Shown here: piece by piece, positions 1 to 12,470 of the stretch | How the letters are laid out: every line of letters begins with the position of its first letter | Numbering within the stretch: the stretch's first letter is position 1 | Assembly: GCF_001411555.2 (NCBI RefSeq) | Contig: NC_049903.1 | Location: 13,497,234 to 13,561,233, forward strand | DNA length: 64,000 nucleotides | Origin: Juglans regia | Taxonomy: Eukaryota > Streptophyta > Magnoliopsida > Fagales > Juglandaceae | Reading direction: 5' to 3' | The notes under the pieces: model-generated | What the model was told of the DNA's origin: nothing | The model's database searches: none | What the model saw: only the letters and a program-made list of their open reading frames with translations | Translations under genes and position numbers: made by a program

Positions 1-1097
1 ATAACTACTGTTCCTTATAATTGAATTTAAGAGTTAGTTATTTTTGTAATTTCTATTTTCATTCACAGAATAACTCTATGTTATCATTTGCCCCTGAACT
101 TTCAACAGTTGTAGCTTTGATGGCCATAAAAACTGATCTGATTGATCCGCATAATGTTCTGTAGAATTGGGACATTAATTCTGTAGATCCATGTAGCTGG
201 AGGATGGTTACCTGTTCTGCCGATGGCCATGTTTCTGCTTTGTAAGTTGCCTGCATCTTCCTATAAACTTTGGTCAAAGAAAAGCAGGACAATACTTTTA
301 ATTAGCTCATTTCAGTTTGAACTCAGTTCAGTCAAGGTTCATCATCATTATTATTTTTTAAACAAGGGATTGCCAAGCCAGAGCTTGTCTGGTACCTTAT
401 CGCCAAAGATTGGAGACCTCACTAACTTGCAATATCTGTAAGTTATTACATCATTTTCACTGATTTTAGATTTGAAATTTGTTTGTTCTTGGCAGCTGGT
501 TATGACTTCTGTTGTGTTGATTGTTTTTGGTCTTAATTTTTACTCCATCTTGTTTCAAGTATTAACACCAAGGTTTCTTCGACATAAGAGTTTTGTTTGG
601 GTAGTGTTAAAACATTTGCCCCTGAATAATAAACTATGGTTCTATAAATGTGTAGGTTGCTGCAAAACAATGCCATTTCAGGTCCAATTCCAACTACCAT
701 TGGAACGTTGGAGAAGCTTCAAAAACTAGATCTCTCCAACAATACATTCAGTGGTGAAATACCTAGTGTAAGTGCTGCGGGGCCTCAAGAACCTGAATTA
801 TCTGTAAGTTTCAGAGACTTCATACTTTTTTTTTTTGTTTCTTGCAAAATAAATACCTTAATTGAATGTTGTCTAGTTTGCCACATGCTCAGTGCTAGCT
901 TTCTGAACTCTTCTGGCTTTAACTTTGTTTTTTGAGCAAGTGAGGAGGTTAAACAACAACAGCCTTACTGGACCCTGTCCCGAGTCTCTATCCAATATTA
1001 AAGGTCTCACTCTCGTGTATGTACTTGTCCTTTGCTCAGTAGTTTACTCTGCCATCCATATATTTTATAAAAAATATGTATTCACTTCTATAGTTTG

Positions 1098-1280
1098 TGT
1101 AAAGGTTTGTAAAAACCACCGTAAATTTTAGGTGGATCACTTCATTTATTTATAGCAGTAGATTTACATTTACACGTGATGAGTTTAAGTTAACAAATAC
1201 AAAAGGATCCGGTTCATAAATGATCTTGTTCTTGATCTTGAACTTGATTTGGTTCTTGAGCTTGATGAGTAACCGTAATA
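1098..1280 (-). repeat. Copia 3' LTR (183 bp)
   Basis: Direct repeat of 5461-5643 with one mismatch. In element orientation this is the downstream LTR, preceded by a G-rich polypurine tract at 1281-1289. Confidence 0.93.
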
Positions 1281-1309
1281 CCCCCCCGCAAGCCTAGCGT
1301 TTGAGAGTC

Positions 1310-4300
1310 TCAGACGCGAAGCTTGGAACGAAAGAATATAAATGCAGAACGACTAAGGCTTTTGGTAAAAATGTCAGCAAGCTGGAGATTGGTAGGTACA
1401 TATTGAAGTTGAAGTTGTCCGGAGGCCACCAATTCACGCACAAAATAATAATCGAGCTCAATATGTTTCGAGCGACTGTGAGAGACTGGATTTGCTGCAA
1501 GAAAAATGGAGCTTTGATTATCACAAAATATAAGTGGAGAGGAGGAAGATATCACCTTGAGATCATGAAGAAGATGGCCAAGCCACTTGACTTCAGCAGC
1601 GGTGCTGGCGAGTGCTCGATATTCTGATTCGCAACTTGAACGGGACACTGTCGGTTGTTTCTTGGAACGCCAAGAGACAAGGTTATCACCAAGGTAAATA
1701 GCATAGCCAGAGATAGATCGTCGTGTGTCAGGACAACCGGCCCAGTCAGCATCCGAGTAAGCGCGGATATCACGAGAAGAAGAGGGGGTGAATGAAAGAC
1801 CATACCGCAGGGTTCCTTTAATGTAGCGTAGAATCCTTTTAACAGCCTGAAAGTGGCAAAGGGAAGGCTTGTGCATGTATTGACTTACGGCAGAGACAGC
1901 ATGAGTAAGATCAGGCCGAGTGATAGTGAGATATTGAAGAGCACCAACAAGTGACCGGTAGAGTGAAGGATCATCAAAATCAGGACCATCAATGGATAGG
2001 TGATGTGCAACTACCATGGGAGTGCTGACGGGCTTACTATCAACAAGTTTGGCACGTTGCAATATTTCATGTGCATATTTGGCCTGACTTAAAAAGAGAC
2101 CAGAGGAAGACCGATATGCTTCGAGACCCAGAAAATAATTTAATGAGCCCATGTCCTTGGTGGCAAATTCTTTGGAGAGTTTGCTAATAAAAGTATTAAG
2201 AAGAAGTGAATTGTTACTGGTCACGACAATATCATCAACATATAATAAAAGATAGATTAAATCAGTACCCTTAGAAAGAACAAACAAAGAAGAGTCAGCC
2301 CTACTGCAAATAAAACCAATAGCAAGAAGAAAAGTACTAAACCGATGAAACCATGCTCGAGGAGCTTGTTTGAGCCCATATAAAGCTCGACGCAACCTGC
2401 AGACATGAGAGGGATATTTTGGATCAATGTATCCGGGAGGTTGCTCCATATAAACTTCTTCCTGAAGAATGCCATTTAGAAAAGCATTTTTCACATCAAG
2501 TTGGCGAAGTGGCCAGTGGTTAGACACTGCCAAGGAAAGAACAACACGAACAGTGGAGGCTTTGACAACTGGACTGAAAGTGTCATTGAAATCAAGACCT
2601 GGTTGCTGGGTGTAGCCTTTAGCAACAAGACGGGCTTTGAGACGATCAACGGAGCCATTTGCAAGGTACTTGGTGCGAAAGACTCATTTGGAGCCAACGA
2701 TATTTGTACGTGGCGGTCGAGGTACTAAGTCCCAAGTGTGATTTTGATGCAAAGCTTGAAGCTCCTCATCCATGGCAGCAATCCATCCAGGGTGTTTGGC
2801 AGCAGTCTTGAAGCCTTTGGGTTCGCGCATGGTGAGTAAGGATTTGATGAGATTGGAATTTGGAACCAGGCATGTATGAAGGGCCCGAGTAGAAGGTTTG
2901 AAAATCCCAGATTTGGCTCGTGTTTGCATTGGGTGGGTGCCAAGGATTGGTGCTGGTCCTGGATTTATAGCTGGGCTCGGAGCGGAAGCTAAGGCTGGAG
3001 TAGGCAAGGAGGAAGCCAAGGGAGATCCCGGCTCATCCATAGCAGGTACATGCACAACTGAAGTTGGAACAGAACTACAAGGGGAGTTAGTTAAACAAGA
3101 GCTACACAAATCCGGAATGGTAATGGGCTGTGAGGGAGAAGAGGTAATTATTTTTGGAGAGTGGGTTGCGGTCGGCTCTAGAAAGGTAGAAATGGAGGTA
3201 GTGTTTAAAGGCCCAGATTGAGTGTTATTTTGATAAGGGTAGCCATGGTCGTCAAAAACAGCGTGTCTAGAAATAAAAACTTGATTAGTGAGACGATCAA
3301 GACAGCGAAATCCATGATGGGACATACTATAGCCAAGAAAAACACAAGGACGACTACGGGGGGCTAATTTGTGTGGAGCATAATCACGTAAGTAGGGGAA
3401 AACAAGACAACCAAAAGGATGAAAATTAGAGTAAGAAGGAGGCTTACCAAAAAGAACCTCAAAGGGAGAGCGATTATTAAGAAGAGGTGTTGGCAAGCGG
3501 TTAATAATGAAAGTTGCAGTGCTAAACGCGTCAACCCAAAATTTAAGAGGGACATGAGAGTGAAAAAGCATAGCAAGACCTGTTTCAGTTATATGTCTGT
3601 GTTTGCGCTCAGCGCGACCATTTTGAGATGGAGTGTAAGGACAAGACATTTGATGACGAATACCCGAGGAAATTAAGTGACGTTGAAATTGATGATTAGT
3701 GAATTCAGTTCCCCCATCACTTTGAAAAATTTTGATTTTAGTAGAAAATTGATTTTCAACAAATGTATGAAATTGAAGAAAAATACGTAAAAAATCCGAT
3801 TTATGTTTTAGAGGATAGAACCAAGTAAACCGGGAGTAATCGTCAATAAAGATAACATAATATCGAAATCCAAGATTTGAAAGAACAGGTGACGGTCCCC
3901 ACAAATCGCAATGAATAAGATCCAAAACATGAGAAGAACGGTTTTTATTCAGAGAAAAAGGAAGTCTTTTACTTTTAGCAAGTTGACAACTAGAGCACAC
4001 ATTAGGATTTGGGAGTAAAGAGGTAACACATAGATGATGATTTTTATTCAAAAGAGAAATAATGCTATAAGAAACATGGCCCAAACGAGCATGCCAATCA
4101 TCAAAAGATGCGCGCGGACAATTATTAGGAAGAACGGAAATGAAAGATTTATGACCACGTTCAAGAACATAAAGTCCATTTTCACGTCGACCGGTTGCTA
4201 CCACTCTTTTTGTGTCGCGAGTCTGCACAGTGAATCGATCATTAGTAAAGGTAATAGAGAATGGAAAATCAGAGGTTAGTTTACTAATGGAGATAAGATT

Positions 4301-5413
4301 TTTAGTGAGACCGGGCACAACTAAGACATCTTTTAAAAGAAGAGAAGGAGTTGGAGAGAAAGTACCGGTGTGAGAAATGGGAAGAGATGCACCATTACCA
4401 AATACAACACAATCCTTACCAAGATAAGTGTTTGCCGTGTCTAATTGAGCGGCATCATGGGTCATATGAGCAGTGGCCCCAGTGTCCGTGTACCAGTCGG
4501 AGTCTTGGACGGAGTCTTGACCATCATTAAGAGAGCAAGAAGTGAAAGCTTCAACTAAATTTGCACTAGGGGGCCGAATGTAACGATCACGGCAAACAGA
4601 GGCATAATGGCCTTCACGACGGCATATTTGACAGCGAATGGGACGAGTTCTTTGAGTGTTTCATCCACCACGTGCACGTCCTCCATGAGAGGAACGGCCC
4701 TCTCCACGACCACCCGCATGTGATGCGGGTTTGGAAATTCTAGAAGTGGTAAAAGCAGCAGCAGTGGAGCCCAGAGGGGAGGTTGAGTCCAAAGATCGAA
4801 CAAAGATCTCATGGCTTTCGGCTTTGGGTACAACATCATCAAATAGAGGAAGAGGAGACAGAGATAATTGAGTGGTGGAGAAAACTGAAAAAGATGATCC
4901 AAGACCACGTAAATACCAGTGAAGTTTATCAAGATCATCAACTGGACGTCCCATTGCAGCAAGTTGATAACAAACGGCTTTGAAATCACGGGAGAACTCA
5001 GGGACTGTTTTGTCATTCTTTTTCATAGTCTGAAGGTCATCCTTCAACCGAAGCTCACGAGACTTTGATCTGTGGCTAAACGTGTTTTCCAGGCAAGACC
5101 AGACGGCCCGAGATGAGGATAAGCCAACGACAGCAGACATGGCTTCTTCTGTAAGGGTGGAAAGTAACAGGCTTAGAACAAGTTGATCAATCTGTTTCCA
5201 TTCAGTCAACTTCGGGTTTGCAGAAACAGAGTCGCCGTAAACAATGGTAGCAGCGGGCTCTGCGCAGGAACCATCAAGATATCCAAGAAGGTTCTGACTT
5301 TGCAGCAACGGTAGCACCTGACTGCGCCAGAGGAGATAATTTGAGGAAGACAACTTGATGGTGAGGAGATGAACCATGGTGGTGAAGGGGAGAGAGGGGT
5401 TGACGGAGGCCAT
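1310..5413 (-). pseudogene. Copia gag-pol polyprotein with two in-frame TGA stops
   Basis: One continuous frame of 1368 codons including the terminator. Domains in order: UBN2-type gag from MASVNPSL; CX2CX4HX4C zinc knuckle (CQICRREGHYASVC, near 4600-4640); protease (DTGATAH); integrase (HARLGHV, then SDGGTEF and SQNGRAERKHR); reverse transcriptase (KNAFLNG, LYVDDI); RNase H ([26 protein letters not shown]). The frame is broken only by TGA at 4661-4663, just before the zinc knuckle, and TGA at 2684-2686, where the family has Trp (VGSK-W-VF). No frameshift is seen. As it stands only gag lacking the knuckle would be made. Both stops fit C-to-T changes on one or the other strand. Confidence 0.9.
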
Positions 5414-5460
5414 TGGATTGCGGTTTGGATGTTAATCCGAGAAAGGGCTCTAAGATACCA

Positions 5461-5643
5461 TGTAAAGGTTTGTAAAAACCACCGTAAATTTCAGGTGGAT
5501 CACTTCATTTATTTATAGCAGTAGATTTACATTTACACGTGATGAGTTTAAGTTAACAAATACAAAAGGATCCGGTTCATAAATGATCTTGTTCTTGATC
5601 TTGAACTTGATTTGGTTCTTGAGCTTGATGAGTAACCGTAATA
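5461..5643 (-). repeat. Copia 5' LTR (183 bp)
   Basis: Direct repeat of 1098-1280. The primer-binding site follows immediately on the minus strand from 5460. Confidence 0.93.
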
Positions 5644-5848
5644 GTTTGAACATCTAGGGATCTTTCTTTTAACAATCTCAGTGGCAACTTGCCAAAAATA
5701 TCAGCAAGAACATTCAAGTGAGCTACTTGTTCCACCTTTCTTTCAATGCTTAATTACCTACAAGAAGTTTGTTATTGTCAATGGTTGACATTCACTTTCT
5801 ATTTTCTCTTTCAGAATTATCGGTAACCCTTTGATTGCCCTGTCTTGA

Positions 5849-6915
5849 AGGGAATATATTCTTAACATGTTTTAGTCCTCTATTTGTTTGAGACGCGTAA
5901 AACAGTTTTGTGGCCTGATTTTTTCTTCTCTGTTTCTAGTGTAAGTATCATTATTATTTATTTAAAGTTAGTGAATTTCTGTCTTGAAACTTTTGATTTA
6001 GTCACTTGGCAAAATTATCTATAGTGCCCTTAACGTGCTTCTTAACAGTTTGAGGTTTGTGTGAATTTTATAGGTACTTCATTATGAGGACAAAGAAGAA
6101 ACAGACAGATGTAGAGGAAGACGTTGCAGCGACCCCCGTTTCAACAAAGGCTGCAACAACTACCATTGTTTCTGAAAATGATCAGCAGTTCGATATTTGG
6201 TTCTGGAGAATTGGAAGAGAAAAGGAAGATCAAAACAAAACATCCTGAACAACAAAAGCGCATTGATGAAGAGAAAGCCATTCTCAAACAATTTATGACT
6301 TTGCAAAATCTATCCCGAGTACCAAAGTATTGAACATTCACCATCAACTTTATAGACGACTAGAAAGTATCATCTGTTGGTTTCCTTTTTCCATGTTAAT
6401 TGACATTGAATGTAGTTTATACTCTGATGTTGAATATCAATGGATTCCCAACTCTGTTTGAATGATATCTTCAAAAACTTCATCTAATTCCACTCGGCAT
6501 GTTCTTGAAGTTATTGTTGTTTAAGTGCAATACAAGAATTCCTAGAAAATAACAAGCCATTATTTTTATGGGAAAGGTTTGAAACAAGCTGATAGTAACA
6601 AGCCACATCAACCAAATGTAGAAAATGATAATAACATCCCTACTCAGGAACAAGTGTTTCCACATCAACGTCCAAACTCCTAGCCTAGAATCTACACAAG
6701 CAACATTTGCATCTCCATTGTCTTCACCATCTCTATGACTTTGCAAAATCTCCATCAAGTTACATAATATCAATATGAGCACATATATGAGACAACATAT
6801 ATGGGGCATGAAGAGAACTAAGCTATCATAATTAGAATTCATCGATAATATATCATACACTTGTTAGGATCCGATCATTCTATTTACATTTAAAACTAAC
6901 ATGATACATTTACAT
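5849..6915. other. Spacer between the NIK-like pseudogene and the GRF gene, no confident gene
   Basis: Two overlapping short frames at 6057-6333 encode a charged stretch (MRTKKKQTDVEEDV; EQQKRIDEEKAIL) that I do not recognise. They may be an exon remnant shifted by one indel. The minus-strand frame at 6480-6860 is hydrophobic and looks fortuitous. Confidence 0.4.
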
Positions 6916-7444
6916 TCACAACCAACCAAAAACTATTACAAGAGATACAATCCAATATAGACACAACAAAATTCGTACAACCCTATTCTCTACTAGCCTT
7001 CTTCGAAGTTCGTCCTCTTGCTTCTTCAACATTTTCTCTCTCTCTATTAGTTTGTCCTTTTCTTTTCGAGCTTCATGCTCACGCAACAATAAAGCATCCT
7101 CCCTCTTCCAAATTTCATTCTCTCTCATCAGGTTTTTCTCAGATACTACTGATTGCAGTATATCTGCCCAAATGAAGAATTGACATCTTGTTTCTTCCTG
7201 TGTACAATTCAAGAATTTCAATCTTCATGTATAAATAATTTTGTACATGCATTAAACATGCATTCAAGCAATACAAAAGTTTGCAATTGACTTACCGTTC
7301 CATAATTCGGACAAGCATAAAATTTCCTTCCAGGATTTTTGTGGGTGTGGAGATCCTTAATGGTGCTTTCAAACCACACCAACAACTCGGTGATTCCATT
7401 TCAACATCATTAACTACACATGATGATGATTGACTCGATGCCAT
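6916..7444 (-). pseudogene. GRF-type zinc finger protein with C-terminal membrane segment, frameshifted
   Basis: The first exon (7444-7296) starts MASSQSSSCVV and reads CWCGLKAPLRIST. The GRF motif then continues in another frame as HKNPGRKFYACPNYGT up to a GT donor at 7295, so about one base has been lost near 7345-7352. The second exon (7197-6916) begins after an ACAG acceptor with EETRCQFFIWADI, which supplies the last GRF cysteine and the FxxW. A charged coiled coil (REHEARKEKDKLIEREKML) and a hydrophobic C-terminal segment (LLCLYWIVSLVIVFGWL) follow. The layout of one GRF finger, coiled coil and tail anchor matches a class of small plant GRF proteins whose role is unknown to me. An alternative splice might restore the frame, so it may not be dead. 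Confidence 0.65.
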
Positions 7445-7534
7445 AGTTGATCTACGTGATGATTGACGTAAAAGTACTGTAAGTGTAAGTGCTGAATTAA
7501 TACCCACACGCTGAATTAATGTATTTTGTTTCAC

Positions 7535-9485
7535 ATCAATTCAACATTATTTTTTTCCTCCAAACCAAATAAAAATCTATCTACAACCAGATAAAATGAA
7601 TGCTAAAATGCTAACAACCAAAAGCAGTTTGAATGCTAACATCTGGGCATAGTACTATCTCCGATCCCTATTAAAAGTTTCTGCCTTTCAAAACAGAACA
7701 AGACATAGTACTTGAGACAATTCCCAAAACGACTATATGAAGCTAACCATCACCTCATTCTCTAGATAAAATTAAGTCGACTTAAAATTACCGAAATTTA
7801 AAGATCCAACCCCACAATCCTGATTTCAACAGGATCTGTTTGCTGCTTTTATCCAACCCCACAATCCTGCTTTAGCAATAAAAAGATTAAGCAATATATT
7901 ATGCTACAGCAGAGAAATATTTTCAACGATGTCCATGTTTTTCAGACTACTTTAATTTAGTGTAACATGGATATCATGGATTTTTTCTTGTAAAAAATGA
8001 AAAAATGGAGGAAATGATTTTCTTCTAGAATACTCAATTATTACATTACATTAGATGTGGACATGAATTTTGATGAATTCTCTCTAAACAAAATAATAAC
8101 ATGAGAAAATAAACAACCATACACTGAAGCATCTTCCAAAATTTTCTTTTGTTTTATATGGATGTTGAGTAGATATCTATGGATGTGATATCTATTACAA
8201 ACATATCTATTAAATATAAACTGTATGGAAGCACAAAGCTTTGCTTTTGTTTATACACATCATCTTTTTCTTGACGATATTTGATAACCGTCAAACTTTC
8301 TAAAAGTTATTAGGCTTCTAATTTCCTAATGCATGCCTTTTGGTTTTTTAAACTTCGAGTTTTTTTAATCTAGTTTTCTAACCAAAAGGTTGATAAGGGT
8401 TATTGAATTAACAAAAAAGGTTATACAACTTATACTACTTGCAAGTTGTTACTGTTGATATACAGAGTTGTTTTGGCACACCATGAAAAAGCTTCTTATT
8501 TTTTTCTCTCTATTCATGAATTTCTTACAGGGTTTCTCATCCCTAACATATGAGCATAAGATAAATGACGAGGATCTTATTGACATAATGGTGGATGTGA
8601 ACTCAATTTCTGTTTTTTTTTTTTTTTTTTAACTTTTCCTCACATAATGTCTAAGAAATAACTTAATACTTTACCAAATTTTGTTGCTACTCAATTCTCA
8701 CCACAAATTTTATTGACAAAGCTAAAACAAAAATAAAGTCCATTTTGAGGGCATCACATTATTCTCATGGGTGCTCCCTTTTTAATGCTTTTCTTAAAAC
8801 TGATTGATCAAAATGGTTGAAATTCATAAGCATATAATTATAAATGATGACAATATTAGAGATATTAATAAGTAGTGTTCAAAGGAAAAACTAAATAAAA
8901 TGAAAAAAGAAATTTGCCCTACTTCGTGCTACATAGGATATATCCACATTTAAAGGCAGAAGTTATTCCTAATCCGCCACTAGAATATGTCTTGGCAGTC
9001 GCCAAAATAGATCCATATTCAAACATCGCAGATGAGAGGACTGAGAGGAACTCCTTGGCTTAGAGCTCCGAGAGTTCCAAATTTCTTCTGACAAATATTC
9101 ATTTCCTCTAGCCAACGTGCCCAATTACCTAGATCAAAGATTTTGTGTAATAAACAATCTAAAGGGTTTTTTAATTGGAGTAAGAAAAATACTAGGGTTT
9201 TGGTTCGGCTTTTGTGTATTGTGCCATATAAATGATAAATGGCCCGTAACAATTGAATACAGAGCTTCCCAAAATTTGAAGAAAGGAAAGGGACACTGAT
9301 ACAGACTTGTAGTTACCAGTAACCATGTTGAGGGACTTCCCTGAATTTTTTTGCTAAAAAATGTGCGACTGAGAAGTGAGTCCCATTAAAGTGCAGACCC
9401 ACAACAAAATGCAGAAACACTGAGGGAGAGACGCAACATTGACACAAAGGTAGACATTAAAAATGAATTCGAAAAAAAAAATTAC
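7535..9485. other. AT-rich intergenic DNA
   Basis: No supported gene. A 17-20 bp T-run lies at about 8612-8631. The short minus-strand frame at 9019-9252 has no recognisable domain. Confidence 0.5.
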
Positions 9486-9699
9486 TTACCTGTGTCCAGA
9501 CTGTCGAGGACTGCGTCGAGTGAGAGGAGGGAGAGAATGGTTTCGACTTAGATCTTCCAGCAAATCCAGACGGAGAGTACTGTCAAGTGAGAGGATGAAG
9601 AATTTTTCTAGGGTTCGGGACTGAATGGGGTGATGGCGTCGGGGTGAGAAAGAAGGCGTTTGGTAGAAGTGACTGAGGTTCAAGAGGGAGAGTTGAACG

Positions 9700-9765
9700 G
9701 TTTGAGGGCGAACGAGCGAGGGTGAGAGGTCTGTTTGAGTGCGAACGAGCGAGGGTGAGAGAGGA
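9700..9765. repeat. Two-copy 33-bp tandem repeat in GC-rich sequence
   Basis: GTTTGAG(G/T)GCGAACGAGC recurs at 9700 and 9733, with a period of 33 bp. The surrounding 9490-9900 is GC-rich and CT-biased on the minus strand, and its overlapping frames are Ser/Pro/Leu-rich low complexity. It could be the leader of a lost gene or a transposon end. I assign no protein. Confidence 0.6.
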
Positions 9766-9909
9766 CTGAGGGATAACTCGGTGAGAGGACTGAGAGAGAA
9801 GAGCCACTCGAGAGGCAGTTCGTGGGTAAACCGTGACGTGGAGAAGGATAGAGTCGAACCGGGTTCGGCCACGTCAGGAGTGTGGCGTGCGGTTCCAAAA
9901 CCGGAGGTT

Positions 9910-11340
9910 GAGTAGACTTTTTGATTATAAAAATGAAAACAAAAAGTATTTAAAAATATATCTATTAAAAATAGATTAAAAAAATTAATATTTTATTATT
10001 ATAAAAAAAAGGAGATAGTTAGTCGAATATGAAATTAAAGTTTTCACTAATTTGCTAAACAAAAATAACATATTAAACAACTTTAATTTCTAATGTAAGA
10101 GAGACTTTTAACGTACATTGACAAATTAAAAAAAATAAAGAAAAAGAAAATAAAGAAAAAGGTACATTGACAGGAGACTGATCAATTTCATAATAAATGT
10201 TTATTTTTGGAATTCGAGTTCTCCACGACATCAATCACTTTCGCCATAAATGCAGATTAAAATATCCAAATTTTATGGTAAAATGTAAATAAATATCAAT
10301 TTCCAGGATCTGAATAATATCAATTCTTCCCTCTTTATTAATATATTTCCGGATGGTATAATATTTAAGTACATTACAGAAAATCCATGTTGCAAAATCT
10401 AATTTTAATGTAAGCTTTCTTATTCATCATTTTTATATATTATATATTATATATTTTTTATTTTATTCCTTTTAAATTAATTTAATTTTTTCATTCATCA
10501 TCCATATATCATAATATTTTGTAAGAAAAAAAAAATAAAAATGACATGGGATAATGTATAAAATTTTTCTTCCAATATTAATAAATAGTTCACAGATTTC
10601 GTAGTATGACGAGAAAAAACCCTATTGCAGGGGACAGTTATGTAGGACCTAATGTTTTATGGGCAGTTATAAGTTTCCTACTTTATTACTATCTATTTAT
10701 CATTTAAAATGCATTTAAAAGTTTTTTATTTTTTATTATCATTTTTAATTATTTTTTAACATTTTTAATTATTAAAAAATTTTAAAAATATATATAATTT
10801 TACTAATAATATATTTTTTAACTATTAAGTAAAATTAAAAATTAAAAAAATATAAAAATAATAATAAATGAGTAATAGAAAAGTAATAACATTATAATTT
10901 TTCATGTTTTTTCTATTTCTTCGACTTTTTAACTCTTATGCCGACATCTTTTGGGATGAGGGTCTAGAGCTCTTAATAATAATAATAATAATAATAATAT
11001 TAATATATTATTATTATTATTATTATTTATTTATTTTTTATTAATTTAATCTTGTTTTGTACTTAAAATCTTTAACCCATTGAACTTGAATTTGAGAGGA
11101 TAATACTATTGATATAGCAAAGTTTCTATCATTGAATTAAGAAAAAAAAAAGTTGGGTTTTGGATAAATTTACTTAATATAATACCTTAAAAATTCTAGG
11201 AATTCAAAGGCACGTTCAGACACGCTGAGAATTTTTTGTTTTTAAAAATAAAATAAGCTCATCTTCATTCCATTACCTCAACCATTACAAGACTTATCTT
11301 TCAAAAGGAGGTTGATAGGTCTCAGGTCCTTCCTCTATCC
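9910..11340. other. AT-rich intergenic DNA with an ATT/AAT hairpin
   Basis: About 10975-11028 has (AAT)n followed directly by (ATT)n, which makes an almost perfect inverted repeat. The remainder is A/T homopolymer-rich with no gene. Confidence 0.6.
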
Positions 11341-12140
11341 AAACAAACTTTTATACTTAATAGCCAATTTGACTAAAGCATGAGCAACATCATTTCCTTC
11401 AATAAAGTGAACCATGAAAGTTGAGTAGATAAGATTTTCTTCGTGTCTTCAATCACTTGATCCATCCAAAAAATATCTTCAGTCTCAGAGTTCACAGCAT
11501 CCAACATTATCTTTGCATCTCCTTCAAAAATAACTTGTCTTAGCCCCAACTCTTCACACAAACTCAATATTCTGTTCATAGCATAACATTAAGTAAGGAA
11601 AGCTGAATTGACATTATCGCTGGATGCACTTAATGTCGCCACTATAAATCACCATTACAATCCCTGATTACTATGCCAATTCCCATCCTCTCACTGACCT
11701 TGTCAAAAGCAGCATCAAAATTGGCTTTATAATAATGACTAACTGGCTTTTTCCAACACTGCCTATCCCCTCTTGCTACCTCCCTCGTTAGTTTGCACTA
11801 TCCCTTATGTTGAGCTAGTTTAAATTCTTCTAGTTCATCCTCTGCTAGTCTCATAACTGCAGTTGGACTTCTAAATTTATCTTCAAAAACTAAGGCATTT
11901 CTTCTAGACCATAACTTGTGAAAAACATATGAAACCAATTCTAGTTTATCTGTAGCTAATAGAGTATACAACTCAAACCACAATTTCATAAAATCCTCAG
12001 TTCCATTCTGCCATTTTTTTTACAGGACTTGCCTCTTCAGCCCAAACATCTGCAACTATAGGGCAGCTCTAAAGGGCATGAACAACTGTCTCCTCCTCCA
12101 TGCAACATATATGACACATGCTACTCTCCACTATTTTCTT
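11341..12140 (-). pseudogene. LINE-type retroelement remnant (zf-RVT plus RNase H-like domain)
   Basis: Reading down from about 12140: CHICCMEEETVVHAL, a stop, then SCPIVADVWAEEASP (the zf-RVT motif after the reverse transcriptase of plant LINEs), a frameshift, FMKLWFELYTLL...LWSRRNALVFEDKF, a stop, then degraded RNase H ending with LGLRQVIFEGDAKIMLDAVN (the GD of the RVT_3 domain). Several stops and frame changes show decay. The reverse transcriptase core is absent. This family is often annotated as a putative ribonuclease H protein, but a transposon origin is the sound reading. Confidence 0.75.
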
Positions 12141-12470
12141 CTAATGCAAATTGACATGCTAAGAATTCTTAAAATCATTAAAGCTTCTTGTAATTTTATT
12201 TCTAAACATCACTCAAATACAAAATAGTTTTTAATTCAAATTTCAATTTTTTTTATCTAATTATTACCTAATTATTATTAAAAAATAAAACTTAATACAA
12301 CCTTTACAAATTTCAGAATAAAAAGAAAATATATTCAAATAACTTTTAATTTTATAATATTTTTATTCAACTCATTTTCTTTCCTTTTTTAAAAGGGCCA
12401 AAATTTAATAAAATATTTTTATTCAAATTATGTCACTATTGTTTATAAAGTTTTAAAATATTCTAGACGT

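Larger units (their letters stand above)
1093..5648 (-). mobile_element. Nearly complete Copia LTR retrotransposon with target duplications
   Basis: Two 183-bp LTRs (1098-1280 and 5461-5643) flank a gag-pol region on the minus strand. A 5-bp direct repeat GTTTG at 1093-1097 and 5644-5648 is the target duplication. Just inside the 5' LTR (minus strand, from 5460) is TGGTATCTTAGAGC, close to the initiator-Met tRNA primer-binding site. A C-run (1281-1287; G-run on the element strand) at the other LTR is the polypurine tract. The LTRs differ at one base (1129 T versus 5492 C), so insertion is recent. In element orientation the LTR reads TATTACGG...CTTTACA, a non-canonical TA...CA end. Short LTRs and one gag-pol frame suggest the Ale/Retrofit lineage (inference). 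Confidence 0.93.
69..5848 (+). pseudogene. NIK-like LRR receptor kinase, ectodomain pseudogene split by a Copia element
   Basis: Exon-like blocks at about 69-241, 367-437, 656-803, 943-1016, 5658-5717 and 5815-5848 encode, in order, the LRR N-terminal cap (DPCSWRMVTC), then LRRs with LSGTLSP, LLQNNAISGPIP, RLNNNSLTGPCPESL and DLSFNNLSGNLP, then IIGNPLI. This is the ectodomain order of NSP-interacting kinases (LRR subfamily II). Lesions: an in-frame TAG at 162-164, a doubtful splice acceptor before the second block, a frameshift near 770-780 (GLKNLNYL continues in another frame), and a TGA at 5846-5848 just after GNPLI. No transmembrane or kinase segment follows. The 1016/5658 junction keeps correct phase (GT|G), so the Copia element lies in an intron. 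Family membership is well supported; which NIK it derives from is not. Confidence 0.8.

Noticed and set aside
1301..5016. Plus-strand and alternative minus-strand frames across the Copia element
   Set aside because: Shadows of the gag-pol frame, which has clear protease, integrase, RT and RNase H motifs.
9486..9898. Three overlapping minus-strand frames rich in Ser, Leu, Pro and Arg
   Set aside because: All three frames are open because of composition and a 33-bp repeat; no domain.
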